The notes below the pieces were generated by a model. It was given only the letters and a program-made list of their open reading frames with translations. It was not told the origin of the DNA and ran no database searches. The position numbers and the translations under genes are program-made. This document shows positions 1 through 5,556 of a stretch of 6,780 nucleotides of DNA, in pieces. How positions within the stretch are numbered: position 1 is the stretch's first letter; every line of letters begins with the position of its first letter. Source of the stretch: an uncultured Ruminococcus sp. (GTDB taxonomy: Bacteria > Bacillota > Clostridia > Oscillospirales > Acutalibacteraceae); the NCBI GenBank assembly GCA_902767125.1, contig CACXGJ010000097.1:1-6780 (forward strand), in the 5' to 3' direction.

Positions 1-396
1 AATATGATGGACGCTCTCGGTGAACACGCAAGATTATATATGTGCTATGCCCCTGACGGTGAACCTATTTCGGGTGCATTGGACATCAATTATGCAAAGC
101 GTGTAAGCTATCTCTACGGTGCTTCGGGCAACGGTCACAGGAATCTCATGCCCAATCATCTCATGCAGTGGACTATGATACAGTGGGCTGTCGAAACAGG
201 CTGTGATATATACGACTTCATGGGAGTACCTCACTATGATGACGAATCCCATTCAAATTACGGTGTCTACAAATTTAAAAAGGGCTTCAACGGCTATGCT
301 GAAAAATATCTCGGCGAATTTAACTACATTCCCTCAAAAGCAAAATACAAATTCCTCAAATGGGCTGCAAAGACCTTCATGCACCGTGATATCTGA
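1..396 (+). CDS. FemA/FemB-type peptidoglycan bridge aminoacyltransferase, 3' part
   Basis: This is the C-terminal 131 residues of a protein whose start lies left of the window; the frame is open from base 1. It matches the C-terminal half of the FemABX/MurM family, which adds amino acids from aminoacyl-tRNA to the lipid II stem peptide on the cytoplasmic side of the membrane. What I see: a beta-rich stretch with GEPISGALDI, then YLYGAS, then the family-typical LMPNHLMQW, then an acidic YDFMGV, and finally GVYKFKKGFNG followed by YLGEF. The complete family is usually 330-420 residues, so roughly two thirds of the protein is missing. The amino acid added (Gly, Ala or Ser) cannot be deduced from this part. 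The gene for a membrane protein begins 8 nt after the stop, so the two are probably cotranscribed. The family call is firm; the substrate is unknown. Confidence 0.9.
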   Translation, partial: NMMDALGEHARLYMCYAPDGEPISGALDINYAKRVSYLYGASGNGHRNLMPNHLMQWTMIQWAVETGCDIYDFMGVPHYDDESHSNYGVYKFKKGFNGYAEKYLGEFNYIPSKAKYKFLKWAAKTFMHRDI

Positions 397-404
397 TCAA
401 AAAG

Positions 405-1232
405 ATGTGTAAAAAAGTGTCTTCTATCAAAAGAATACCTGTAATTATATTCGGCTTTATTTTTACGGCTATCATCATTGCAGCAATACTTGTCTGCTCG
501 GGCATAGTTTCAATACCACAGCTCTATGCCAAATACACTTTAAAAAACAATGCCGAAGATTATGTCAGCAAGACCTACGGGGATAACTACTACATTTCAA
601 GTACCCGCATTGACGGCGTAAGATACAATCTATTTCAGGACTATGTATATGGCGTTGAATACACTTTTTCCGACAAAAATAAAAATCAAAATGACTTCAC
701 CATATATGTCGGAAACGACAGCGGCAAGACCATCACCGACCAACGCTACCATTCCTATAATGAATCCGTTTTCAAAAAATGCTTCACTGACTATATAAAA
801 AATCAGCTTGCAAAATTCAACATTTCCAAAAAGGCTCTTGAGCTTGATGTTTCAATTTATGATCCTGACTATGTAATGTATACCGATCATGCACTAACAT
901 TCGACAATTACGACAGTATAATATCCGATACAGACATGGCTCAACAACTTGAAATTTCCGTTAATATCACTGTTTCGGACAAGTCACAGAATAATAATGA
1001 TTATTCCGAAACCGCTAAAGCTCTGTATGAATATTTCAACAAAGCCAAATACAGAAATTTTCAATTTTATTTTACAGATATAAAGCATAATTCCATGACA
1101 ATGAATATATATTCAGGCATCAGTGTCAACGGACAGCCCGATAAAAACTATGTTCCACAAAATGCAATGTCCCTTGATCCGTATTATGACAGCTATACCG
1201 TAAATGATATAAATTTATCTGCATCAAATTGA
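405..1232 (+). CDS. unrecognised single-pass membrane-anchored protein, 275 aa
   Basis: I do not recognise a family. Residues 1-10 are basic (two Lys pairs and an Arg). Residues about 12-36 form one strongly hydrophobic helix (VIIFGFIFTAIIIAAILV), which predicts an N-in anchor with the remaining 240 residues outside the membrane. The outer part is rich in Tyr, Asn, Asp and Ser and alternates beta-like stretches (YGVEYTF, DFTIYVG, QLEISVNITV, FQFYFTDI), as in small extracytoplasmic domains. It has no lipobox, LPXTG motif or obvious catalytic motif. The ATG at 405 lies 8 nt after the femAB-type stop and has only a poor Shine-Dalgarno match (AAAAG), so translation may depend on ribosomes leaving the upstream gene. 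A terminator follows 30 nt after the stop. The context suggests a cell-envelope role, but that is inference only. Confidence 0.8.
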   Translation: MCKKVSSIKRIPVIIFGFIFTAIIIAAILVCSGIVSIPQLYAKYTLKNNAEDYVSKTYGDNYYISSTRIDGVRYNLFQDYVYGVEYTFSDKNKNQNDFTIYVGNDSGKTITDQRYHSYNESVFKKCFTDYIKNQLAKFNISKKALELDVSIYDPDYVMYTDHALTFDNYDSIISDTDMAQQLEISVNITVSDKSQNNNDYSETAKALYEYFNKAKYRNFQFYFTDIKHNSMTMNIYSGISVNGQPDKNYVPQNAMSLDPYYDSYTVNDINLSASN

Positions 1233-1263
1233 TACCATTATAAAGTAAATTATTATTATATAC

Positions 1264-1310
1264 AAAATTCTCCCGATTTTTTTGTGATTTCGGGAGAATT
1301 TTTATTTTTT
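1264..1310 (+). terminator. intrinsic terminator after the femAB-type/membrane protein unit
   Basis: The perfect 12-bp inverted repeat AAAATTCTCCCG (1264-1275) and CGGGAGAATTTT (1291-1302), with a 15-nt loop, is followed by a T-rich run to 1310. The GC-rich top of the stem is CTCCCG/CGGGAG. It lies 31 nt after the stop at 1232 and ends the + strand unit before the XRE promoter. Confidence 0.9.
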
Positions 1311-1322
1311 CTTGAAAATCCC

Positions 1323-1351
1323 TTGCATTTTTTGTCAGAATATATTATTAT
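1323..1351 (+). promoter_or_regulatory. predicted sigma-A promoter of the XRE regulator gene
   Basis: A -35-like TTGCAT (1323-1328), a 17-nt spacer and a -10 TATTAT (1346-1351, 5 of 6 to consensus) lie directly after the upstream terminator and about 65 nt before the ATG at 1416. The -35 is a weak match beyond TTG. The arrangement predicts a transcript starting near 1358. Confidence 0.5.
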
Positions 1352-1415
1352 TAGAAGTACATCTCACACGAAAGAATAACAAACTCTGACAATTAAATAA
1401 TGGAGGGATAAGCTT

Positions 1416-1820
1416 ATGTATACAGGTTATTTTCCGACAATCGACCTTACCGCAACCGGGAGAAATATCATTAAGCTGCGTAAGGCTCGAGGCTTGACCG
1501 TTAAGGATATCCAAAAGTTTTTCGGCTTTGAGGAACCTCAAGCTGTCTACAAGTGGCAGCAGGGCAAGAGCTTACCGACCGTTGACAATTTGTTTGCATT
1601 GAGTGTGCTTTTTGGTGTGCCAATGGAAGCAATACTCGTTTCCACAAAACAGAACTATAAAGATGAGCAGGCTGCAGAGCCTGCTCATTGTTCTTTTATT
1701 CGGCTGTCTGCGATGTGTCAGAAGTCAAAAAATATATCAGTCAATTTTCGTGCCTGTCAGAGCATGAAACCGAAATCCCTAACCCTGTCAAGCACAGTGT
1801 TCGGACAACAATGTCCGTAA
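1416..1820 (+). CDS. small XRE-family helix-turn-helix regulator, possibly frameshifted at its 3' end
   Basis: The protein is a DNA-binding regulator of the Cro/C1 (XRE) type. Residues about 14-75 form the five-helix domain: ATGRNIIKLRKARGLTVKD (helices 1-2), FFGFEEPQAVYKWQQG (helix 2 to recognition helix 3, with W and the QG turn), and LPTVDNLFALSVLFGVPMEAIL (helices 4-5). The start at 1416 is well supported by GGAGGG (1402-1407), 8 nt upstream. Such proteins are normally about 70-90 residues, but this frame runs to 134. The last 45 residues look unlike a folded domain (QKSKNISVN to VFGQQCP) and begin inside a terminator-like hairpin (1663-1688). Adding one A to the AAAA run at 1646-1649 would give a stop at 1658, just before that hairpin. 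The natural end is therefore uncertain. Similar regulators occur on integrative elements, but no mobility gene is seen here. Confidence 0.8.
   Translation: MYTGYFPTIDLTATGRNIIKLRKARGLTVKDIQKFFGFEEPQAVYKWQQGKSLPTVDNLFALSVLFGVPMEAILVSTKQNYKDEQAAEPAHCSFIRLSAMCQKSKNISVNFRACQSMKPKSLTLSSTVFGQQCP
1663..1700 (+). terminator. terminator-like hairpin inside the 3' part of the XRE frame
   Basis: The stem ATGAGCAGGCT (1663-1673), loop GCAG, and AGCCTGCTCAT (1678-1688) make an 11-bp perfect stem, followed by a T-rich tail to 1700 (TTGTTCTTTTATT). It has the form of an intrinsic terminator on the + strand. It lies within the annotated XRE frame, at codons 83-91, which is where a terminator would sit if the gene originally stopped just before it. 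Confidence 0.65.
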
Positions 1821-2096
1821 AAATCAAAAAATATTATAGAGCCTTATCAGGGCAGTTTGTTTATGGAGATGTACTGACGGTCTATCGAATTGAAGAAATA
1901 ACGACAAAGCGGGAGTCGGAATTTACGAAAGACGGCTGAACGAAACGCTGAACGCAAATTCTTATTAATCTCCATATATAAAAAGCAAAAATGCTTGAAC
2001 TCTCCGAAGAAAGCTATGCAGCATTACAGTTCATCTGCATCTGAACCGACTTCAATATCTTCTTCCTCCTGCCACACCGCACACAGTCGAAATCAA

Positions 2097-2136
2097 GTGT
2101 GGAGTGTGGAGTGTGGAGTGTGAAGTGTGAAGTGAC
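2097..2136. repeat. heptamer minisatellite (GTGTGGA/GTGTGAA)
   Basis: Five tandem 7-bp units are visible: GTGTGGA at 2097, 2104 and 2111, then GTGTGAA at 2118 and 2125, followed by a partial GTGA. The graded change from GGA to GAA units suggests growth by slippage or unequal exchange. A heptamer unit in a coding region would shift the frame at each copy-number change; here it is intergenic. Confidence 0.9.
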
Positions 2137-2153
2137 TTGTTGCTTCACACTCC
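2115..2153. repeat. inverted repeat made by the minisatellite and a downstream complement
   Basis: GGAGTGTGAAG (2115-2125) is the exact reverse complement of CTTCACACTCC (2143-2153). The unit at 2125-2132 (GTGTGAAG) can also pair with CTTCACAC (2143-2150). The array therefore has several alternative hairpin registers, just upstream of the small ORF at 2186. No U-tract follows, so it is not a terminator on the + strand. Confidence 0.7.
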
Positions 2154-2185
2154 TTCACCCATTACTTTATGAAAGGAGTCTTCTT

Positions 2186-2269
2186 ATGAAAAAAACTTTT
2201 GCTCTCATACGTGATCTTATCGCAGTGAGTAAGCGGTGGCGGAGGCTTACTCACACGATAAAACAATAA
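2186..2269 (+). CDS. candidate small cationic peptide, 27 aa
   Basis: This ORF is short but has a near-ideal ribosome-binding site: GAAAGGAG at 2171-2178, 7 nt before the ATG. The peptide begins MKKTFALIRDLIAVSK and continues RWRRLTHTIKQ. It has eight Lys/Arg residues and one Asp, with hydrophobic residues spaced as in an amphipathic helix. I do not recognise it. Its central codons form a large hairpin (2217-2261). The stop TAA at 2267-2269 overlaps the AAGGAG site of a second mini-ORF at 2282, a layout seen in translationally coupled genes and in leader peptides. No clear promoter is visible. It could be a real small protein, a leader peptide whose controlled gene has been lost, or a remnant. 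The only evidence is the ribosome site, the composition and the hairpin. Confidence 0.45.
   Translation: MKKTFALIRDLIAVSKRWRRLTHTIKQ
2217..2261. repeat. large hairpin within the 27-aa ORF
   Basis: GTGAGTAAGC (2225-2234) pairs perfectly with GCTTACTCAC (2245-2254) around a 10-nt G-rich loop (2235-2244). The stem continues outward as TTATCG (2217-2222) with CGATAA (2256-2261) across a small CA/A internal loop. That gives 16 base pairs in all. Neither strand has an adjacent U-tract, so it is not a standard terminator. It ends 6 nt before the AAGGAG of the next mini-ORF. Confidence 0.85.
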
Positions 2270-2281
2270 GGAGTATCAAAT

Positions 2282-2329
2282 ATGAAAAACAAAAACTTGC
2301 AAGCAAAAATTAATCGAGCTGACCTTTGA
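2282..2329 (+). CDS. second mini-ORF, 15 aa, probably truncated
   Basis: The ATG at 2282 has AAGGAG at 2268-2273, 8 nt upstream, overlapping the stop of the 27-aa ORF. It encodes MKNKNLQAKINRADL and stops at 2327-2329. The last 20 nt overlap the 3' end of the convergent 213-aa gene, so the mini-ORF may be a start signal whose original gene has been cut off at this junction. The start signal is good, but that such a short product is functional is doubtful. Confidence 0.25.
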   Translation: MKNKNLQAKINRADL

Positions 2330-2951
2330 GGTAGCTTTCAAAGACACTCGGAAATGTGTCATTGACATCAAACTTCGGTGTATAGTTCACCTCATAGTTT
2401 ATAAGGCATTTATCAAGCTCAACGGATATGCCGTCGGATTTTTTATTTATCTCGGAAAGCATACTCCTGATCTTGTTTCTGTCAAAGTTGATGGTGACTA
2501 CCTTCTTGACTGGACATTTATAGGATATCTGATTACCCTCGGCATTGAATCGGTAACCTATACCACCGTTATGTATGACATTCTCACAGCTCCTTGTATC
2601 AGCCATCTTCTGCAAAAGACCTGCTATTTCCTGACGCTGACGGTTGAGTGAACATTCACTGTCCATATCAACAGGAAGTGATCTTTTTGCTTCATTTACG
2701 GCATTCGCAAGAATTTCCTTCTGCTTCATAAGATACACAAGAAACAATGCAAGCTGAGTTATATTTTCCGTATATTCGGGATTGGGTATCTCATCTACCG
2801 TAACTTCATTCTCCGCATCGGGAACAACCTTACTTCGGAGATATGTATTTGTTGTCCGGGTAATATTTCGGTTGTCGGAAAGTATTACCTTGGCATTATT
2901 TATGAGTTCTGTCAGTTTGTTCTGAAAGCGAAACGCCTCTTTTAAATTCAT
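2310..2951 (-). CDS. unrecognised soluble protein, 213 aa
   Basis: I do not assign a function. There is no signal peptide or membrane helix, so it is probably cytoplasmic. Residues 1-35 (LKEAFRFQNKLTELINNAKVIL) and 65-120 look helical. The middle carries VPDAENEVTVDEIPNPEYT (43-61). Residues 132-150 (GYRFNAEGNQISYKCPVKK), followed by VVTINFDRN (151-159), look like a small beta unit. The C-terminal part is helical up to YTPKFDVNDTFPSVFE. I have the impression of a widespread uncharacterised Bacillota family of about 200 residues, but cannot name it with certainty. The start is supported by GGAGAG 7 nt upstream (2959-2964). Its own promoter lies at 2987-3015, so it need not depend on the aro operon behind it. 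Its 3' end converges with the small + strand ORFs. Confidence 0.8.
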   Translation of the reverse strand: MNLKEAFRFQNKLTELINNAKVILSDNRNITRTTNTYLRSKVVPDAENEVTVDEIPNPEYTENITQLALFLVYLMKQKEILANAVNEAKRSLPVDMDSECSLNRQRQEIAGLLQKMADTRSCENVIHNGGIGYRFNAEGNQISYKCPVKKVVTINFDRNKIRSMLSEINKKSDGISVELDKCLINYEVNYTPKFDVNDTFPSVFESYLKGQLD

Positions 2952-2986
2952 ATATCATCTCTCCAATCTGTTTCCGTGATGTACTT

Positions 2987-3015
2987 ATAATACACCATTT
3001 TTCTCAAATTGTCAT
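2987..3015 (-). promoter_or_regulatory. predicted sigma-A promoter of the 213-aa gene
   Basis: On the - strand: -35 ATGACA (3010-3015, 5 of 6), a 17-nt spacer, and -10 TATTAT (2987-2992, 5 of 6). The start codon is at 2951. The -35 box touches the stop codon of the upstream 190-aa gene at 3015-3017, so the promoter is packed right behind that gene. Confidence 0.65.
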
Positions 3016-3587
3016 TAAACCGGCAGTTTAATTTTTGTTTTCCCTTCTATTTCTGTATCAGTTCTTTTCAGTGATAGTTTTTTACCTATCCTGAAAAGCC
3101 TTTCGTCGAAGTCAGTGACATATTTCTGATCGCCGTAATAATAGACATGGCATTTCTTGGATTTCAAAACTCTTTCGGGATTCGAGGAAAATTCGGAGGT
3201 AGTTATTATTTCCCCACGACATTTGACTTGGAGCATATACGTTATATCATTCTGATAGTTCCAGCCCAATTCCTCATACTTTACTTTTTTGACGATACAG
3301 CCCACAATTTCACCATCATAACATTCCCCTTTTTCCATTATTATTTTCCTGTTGTTTAAATTTTCATCGGAAGATATATGATATACCATCAGCAGCCAAA
3401 GACTTACAAGACATACTCCCACTCCTGCCCCGAAAAAAATTGATAAAAAATCTCCGAATTTTTCTGCAAGGACATCATAACAGCCAAAATACAGTATCGG
3501 AAAAAGTACAGTCCATAAACTGTATATCAAAATATTTCTTGTATATTTGTTCTCCTCAACATTCCTGTATCGAAAAATCCCTTTCAT
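3015..3587 (-). CDS. two-helix membrane protein of unknown function, last gene of the aro operon
   Basis: I do not recognise this 190-residue protein by name. Two hydrophobic helices lie at about residues 18-37 (NILIYSLWTVLFPILYFGCY) and 47-70 (FLSIFFGAGVGVCLVSLWLLMVYH). They are followed by a soluble C-terminal region with beta-like segments: CYDGEIVGCIV (89-99), ITYMLQVKCRGEIITTSEF (115-133) and KCHVYYYGDQKYVTDF (145-160). Two N-terminal helices before a small beta domain recalls DUF3592-like membrane proteins, but that is only a resemblance. The ATG lies 5 nt after the aroB stop. Its GGAG (3598-3601) sits inside the last aroB codons, so it is cotranscribed and probably coupled to aroB. It has no catalytic motif of any aromatic pathway enzyme. 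A link to aromatic amino acids rests on position alone. Confidence 0.8.
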   Translation of the reverse strand: MKGIFRYRNVEENKYTRNILIYSLWTVLFPILYFGCYDVLAEKFGDFLSIFFGAGVGVCLVSLWLLMVYHISSDENLNNRKIIMEKGECYDGEIVGCIVKKVKYEELGWNYQNDITYMLQVKCRGEIITTSEFSSNPERVLKSKKCHVYYYGDQKYVTDFDERLFRIGKKLSLKRTDTEIEGKTKIKLPV

Positions 3588-3592
3588 ATCAA

Positions 3593-4642
3593 TTACACTC
3601 CAAAAAATTTCCCGAAATCCGATATATCAATTTTCTTGACAAAGCACTTCCCGATCTTTTCGAGAAATACAAATTTGATGCTGTTGCCTGTACTCTTTTT
3701 ATCTCCACGAGTGGCGTTGATTATTTCCGAAAGCGAAAAATCAGAGTTTATCGGCAGATCGTACTTCTTCAGAAGATTTTCAAGACGCTTTGCCGTTCCA
3801 TTTTCCGTCAAGCCGTTCTTTTCGGAAATATTTGTGATGATTGCAGAGCCTGCCGAAACTGCTTCACCGTGAGTGAGATTCAAATAATCATTCAGCTTTT
3901 CGAGTGCATGACCGAGTGTATGACCGAAATTCAGTATAGCCCTCTCACCTGTATCTCTTTCATCATTCTCAACGACATCTCTCTTTATCGAAACACATTC
4001 ATAAATTATATCATCAATGAAATCCTTTGCATTTTCATTTTCAAGACGCTCAAAAAGACTCTCACTCCTGATACAGCCGTATTTGATGACCTCGCCCAAG
4101 CCGTCTTTGAAGAACTTTTCGGGAAGTGTATTCAGAGTTTCGGGATCTATCAGCACAAGTATCGGCTGCCAAAATGCTCCCACAAGATTTTTACCCGTAG
4201 GCAAGTCAACGGCTGTCTTTCCTCCGACAGATGAATCTACCTGTGCAAGAAGGCTTGTCGGTATCTGCACAAAGTCTATTCCACGAAGATATGTCGCTGC
4301 TGCAAAGCCTGCCATGTCACCTGTGACACCTCCGCCAAGGGCAATTACAATATCCGTTCTTGTGATATTATTTTCAAAAAAATGTGTATACATTTTTTCT
4401 ATCGTTGAAAGCCTTTTCGAGCTTTCTCCTGCCTCAAAGACAAATACCGATGTTTCAAAGCCGTTTTCTTCAAGTGAATTTCTTACCCTCTGTGAATATA
4501 TCCCCGAAACATTCGTATCACTTACGATGACCGCCCTGACAGCTTTTGTCAGCGGTCGGACAAATTCTCCTGCTTTATCAAGAATATCATGCCCGATAAG
4601 TATATCATATGGTCTGCCCGTTTTAACCAAAATCTTTTTCAT
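3593..4642 (-). CDS. aroB: 3-dehydroquinate synthase
   Basis: AroB converts DAHP to 3-dehydroquinate, step 2 of the shikimate pathway, using NAD+ and a divalent metal, in the cytoplasm. At 349 residues it is full length. Visible motifs: the nucleotide-binding GGGVTGDMAGF (103-113), IPTSLLAQVDSSVGGKTAVD (127-146), GKNLVGAFWQP (150-160), GLGEVIKYG (181-189), FGHTLGHALE (239-248) and LTHGEAV (256-262). Comparison with known enzymes gives the metal ligands as Glu184, His241 and His258, all present. The start codon overlaps the tyrA stop as ATGA (4639-4642). AAGGAG lies 11 nt upstream, inside tyrA, so translation is coupled to tyrA. The next gene starts 5 nt downstream. Nothing looks damaged. Confidence 0.97.
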   Translation of the reverse strand: MKKILVKTGRPYDILIGHDILDKAGEFVRPLTKAVRAVIVSDTNVSGIYSQRVRNSLEENGFETSVFVFEAGESSKRLSTIEKMYTHFFENNITRTDIVIALGGGVTGDMAGFAAATYLRGIDFVQIPTSLLAQVDSSVGGKTAVDLPTGKNLVGAFWQPILVLIDPETLNTLPEKFFKDGLGEVIKYGCIRSESLFERLENENAKDFIDDIIYECVSIKRDVVENDERDTGERAILNFGHTLGHALEKLNDYLNLTHGEAVSAGSAIITNISEKNGLTENGTAKRLENLLKKYDLPINSDFSLSEIINATRGDKKSTGNSIKFVFLEKIGKCFVKKIDISDFGKFFGV

Positions 4643-5469
4643 TCTCCCAAACTCTCCTTAATTTTCTTTCCCCTGTTCAAAAGCTCGGCTAATTCCTGTC
4701 TGTTACCCTTTTCAACGGCATTTCTTATCAGTGTCATATTTTCGATAAAAGTATCTATCTCCGCAATCAAAGGCTCTTTGTTCTCAATGAAAAGCTCCGA
4801 CCATAATACACCATTGATATTAGCAACCCTTGAAACATCCCTGTAACTGCCTGCCGAAAAGCCCTTATGCTTTGGACAGCATGGGCTGAATACATATCCG
4901 CAGGCTATTACATGGGGTAATTGAGATGTAAATGATATCATACGGTCATGTTCCTCCGGGGTGGTATAGACTACTCTGCCGAAGCCCAGTTTCATCATAA
5001 ATTCCGACAGCATATCGACTTTATCATGTGAGGCATCACACGGCAATATTATACAGCTTGCATTTCTGAAAAGAGTGGCTTCAGAGACATCAAATCCATT
5101 TTTCTCCTTGCCTGCCATGGGATGACAGCCTATGAAAGTGAAACCGTATTCCTTTGCGATCGCCGACAATTCGGGGCATATCTTTGACTTGATACCCGAA
5201 GTATCGGTGACAATGCAGTTTTTGGATATTTTATCGGCATTCTTTCGTATGAACTCCACAGCAATTTCGGGATACACTCCCAATATTATTATATCCGCTT
5301 TTTTGAGGGAATCGACTGTGCCTATCTCGTCAATGGCACCACATTCCATAGCTTTTTGCAGTGCCTCGTCACTCCTGTTGATGCCTATAACATGACAGTC
5401 TGTATATTCCGAAACTGCCTTTGCCATCGAACCGCCTATTATTCCCAATCCTACAACTACTACATTCAT
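4639..5469 (-). CDS. tyrA: prephenate dehydrogenase (tyrosine branch), no ACT domain
   Basis: TyrA oxidatively decarboxylates prephenate to 4-hydroxyphenylpyruvate, the committed step to tyrosine. With the ATG at 5469 the protein has 276 residues. Motifs: Rossmann loop GLGIIGGS (7-14), VTDTSGIKS (87-95), GCHPMAGKE (114-122, with the conserved His116), HDRMISFTSQLPH (174-186), and AGSYRDVSRVA (206-216) in the helical C-terminal domain. It ends after this core, so it lacks the C-terminal ACT domain that gives some relatives (for example Bacillus) tyrosine feedback. The end of the second Rossmann strand reads GINRS (29-33) rather than the usual acidic residue, hinting at NADP+. I chose ATG 5469 because AGGA lies 10 nt upstream and because the in-frame GTG at 5517 falls upstream of the predicted transcription start. 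The gene overlaps aroB by 4 nt. Confidence 0.94.
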   Translation of the reverse strand: MNVVVVGLGIIGGSMAKAVSEYTDCHVIGINRSDEALQKAMECGAIDEIGTVDSLKKADIIILGVYPEIAVEFIRKNADKISKNCIVTDTSGIKSKICPELSAIAKEYGFTFIGCHPMAGKEKNGFDVSEATLFRNASCIILPCDASHDKVDMLSEFMMKLGFGRVVYTTPEEHDRMISFTSQLPHVIACGYVFSPCCPKHKGFSAGSYRDVSRVANINGVLWSELFIENKEPLIAEIDTFIENMTLIRNAVEKGNRQELAELLNRGKKIKESLGE

Positions 5470-5505
5470 TATATAAAAATCCTCGCTTTTTGTATATTTG
5501 TATTG

Positions 5506-5534
5506 ATTATATAACACTTCTCATACTTTTTCAA
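5506..5534 (-). promoter_or_regulatory. strong sigma-A promoter of the tyrA-aroB-membrane protein operon
   Basis: On the - strand: -35 TTGAAA (5529-5534, 5 of 6), a 17-nt spacer, and a perfect -10 TATAAT (5506-5511). It lies in the 87-nt gap between the aroF stop (5557) and the tyrA ATG (5469) and predicts a start near 5499. No terminator is visible between aroF and this promoter, so tyrA may be fed both by readthrough from aroF and by this promoter. Confidence 0.8.
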
Positions 5535-5556
5535 TACAAATATCATAAGCACAAAT

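Larger units (their letters stand above)
1821..2185. other. 365-nt stretch without a convincing gene
   Basis: No frame here has both a good start site and protein-like sequence of useful length. A + strand frame from TTG 1688 stays open to 1939, but it has no Shine-Dalgarno site and no recognisable domain. Small items seen: a 12-bp near-tandem repeat sharing GCTGAACG (1935-1942 and 1947-1954); a - strand open segment (2024-2092) whose translation ends in an acidic, natural-looking tail (see findings); and the GTGTGRA minisatellite from 2097. The stretch looks like degraded accessory DNA between two gene blocks. Confidence 0.6.

Noticed and set aside
1335..1541. 68-codon - strand frame opposite the XRE start
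   Set aside because: It is antisense to the helix-turn-helix domain, with no start signal.
1688..1939. 83-codon + strand frame after the XRE hairpin
   Set aside because: It starts with TTG without a ribosome site, overlaps the XRE frame and has no recognisable domain. It may be decayed coding DNA but cannot be supported.
2097..2136. CRISPR array
   Set aside because: The units are 7 bp and directly abutting, with no unique spacers, so this is a minisatellite.
2293..2312. CTTGCAAG palindrome in T-rich DNA as terminator of the 213-aa gene
   Set aside because: There are only four base pairs with no loop, so it cannot form a stable hairpin.
3014..3032. Inverted repeat ATTAAAC-N5-GTTTAAT at the end of the 190-aa gene as operon terminator
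   Set aside because: The stem is short and AT-rich, and in the direction of transcription (- strand) no U-tract follows. The T-rich side is on the opposite strand, where there is no gene to end.
3440..4234. Long + strand open frame of 264 codons opposite aroB
   Set aside because: It is the antisense of aroB and the start of the next gene, has no ribosome site, and its translation is rich in Cys, Phe and Ile with no domain. aroB on the other strand has all catalytic motifs.
4017..4661. + strand open frame of 214 codons opposite aroB
   Set aside because: It is another shadow of aroB, Ser/Pro-rich and without a start signal.
5470..5517. Upstream GTG start for tyrA adding 16 residues
   Set aside because: The GTG lies at the -10/spacer of the tyrA promoter and upstream of the predicted RNA start. 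ATG 5469 has AGGA at a workable distance and begins directly at the Rossmann strand.
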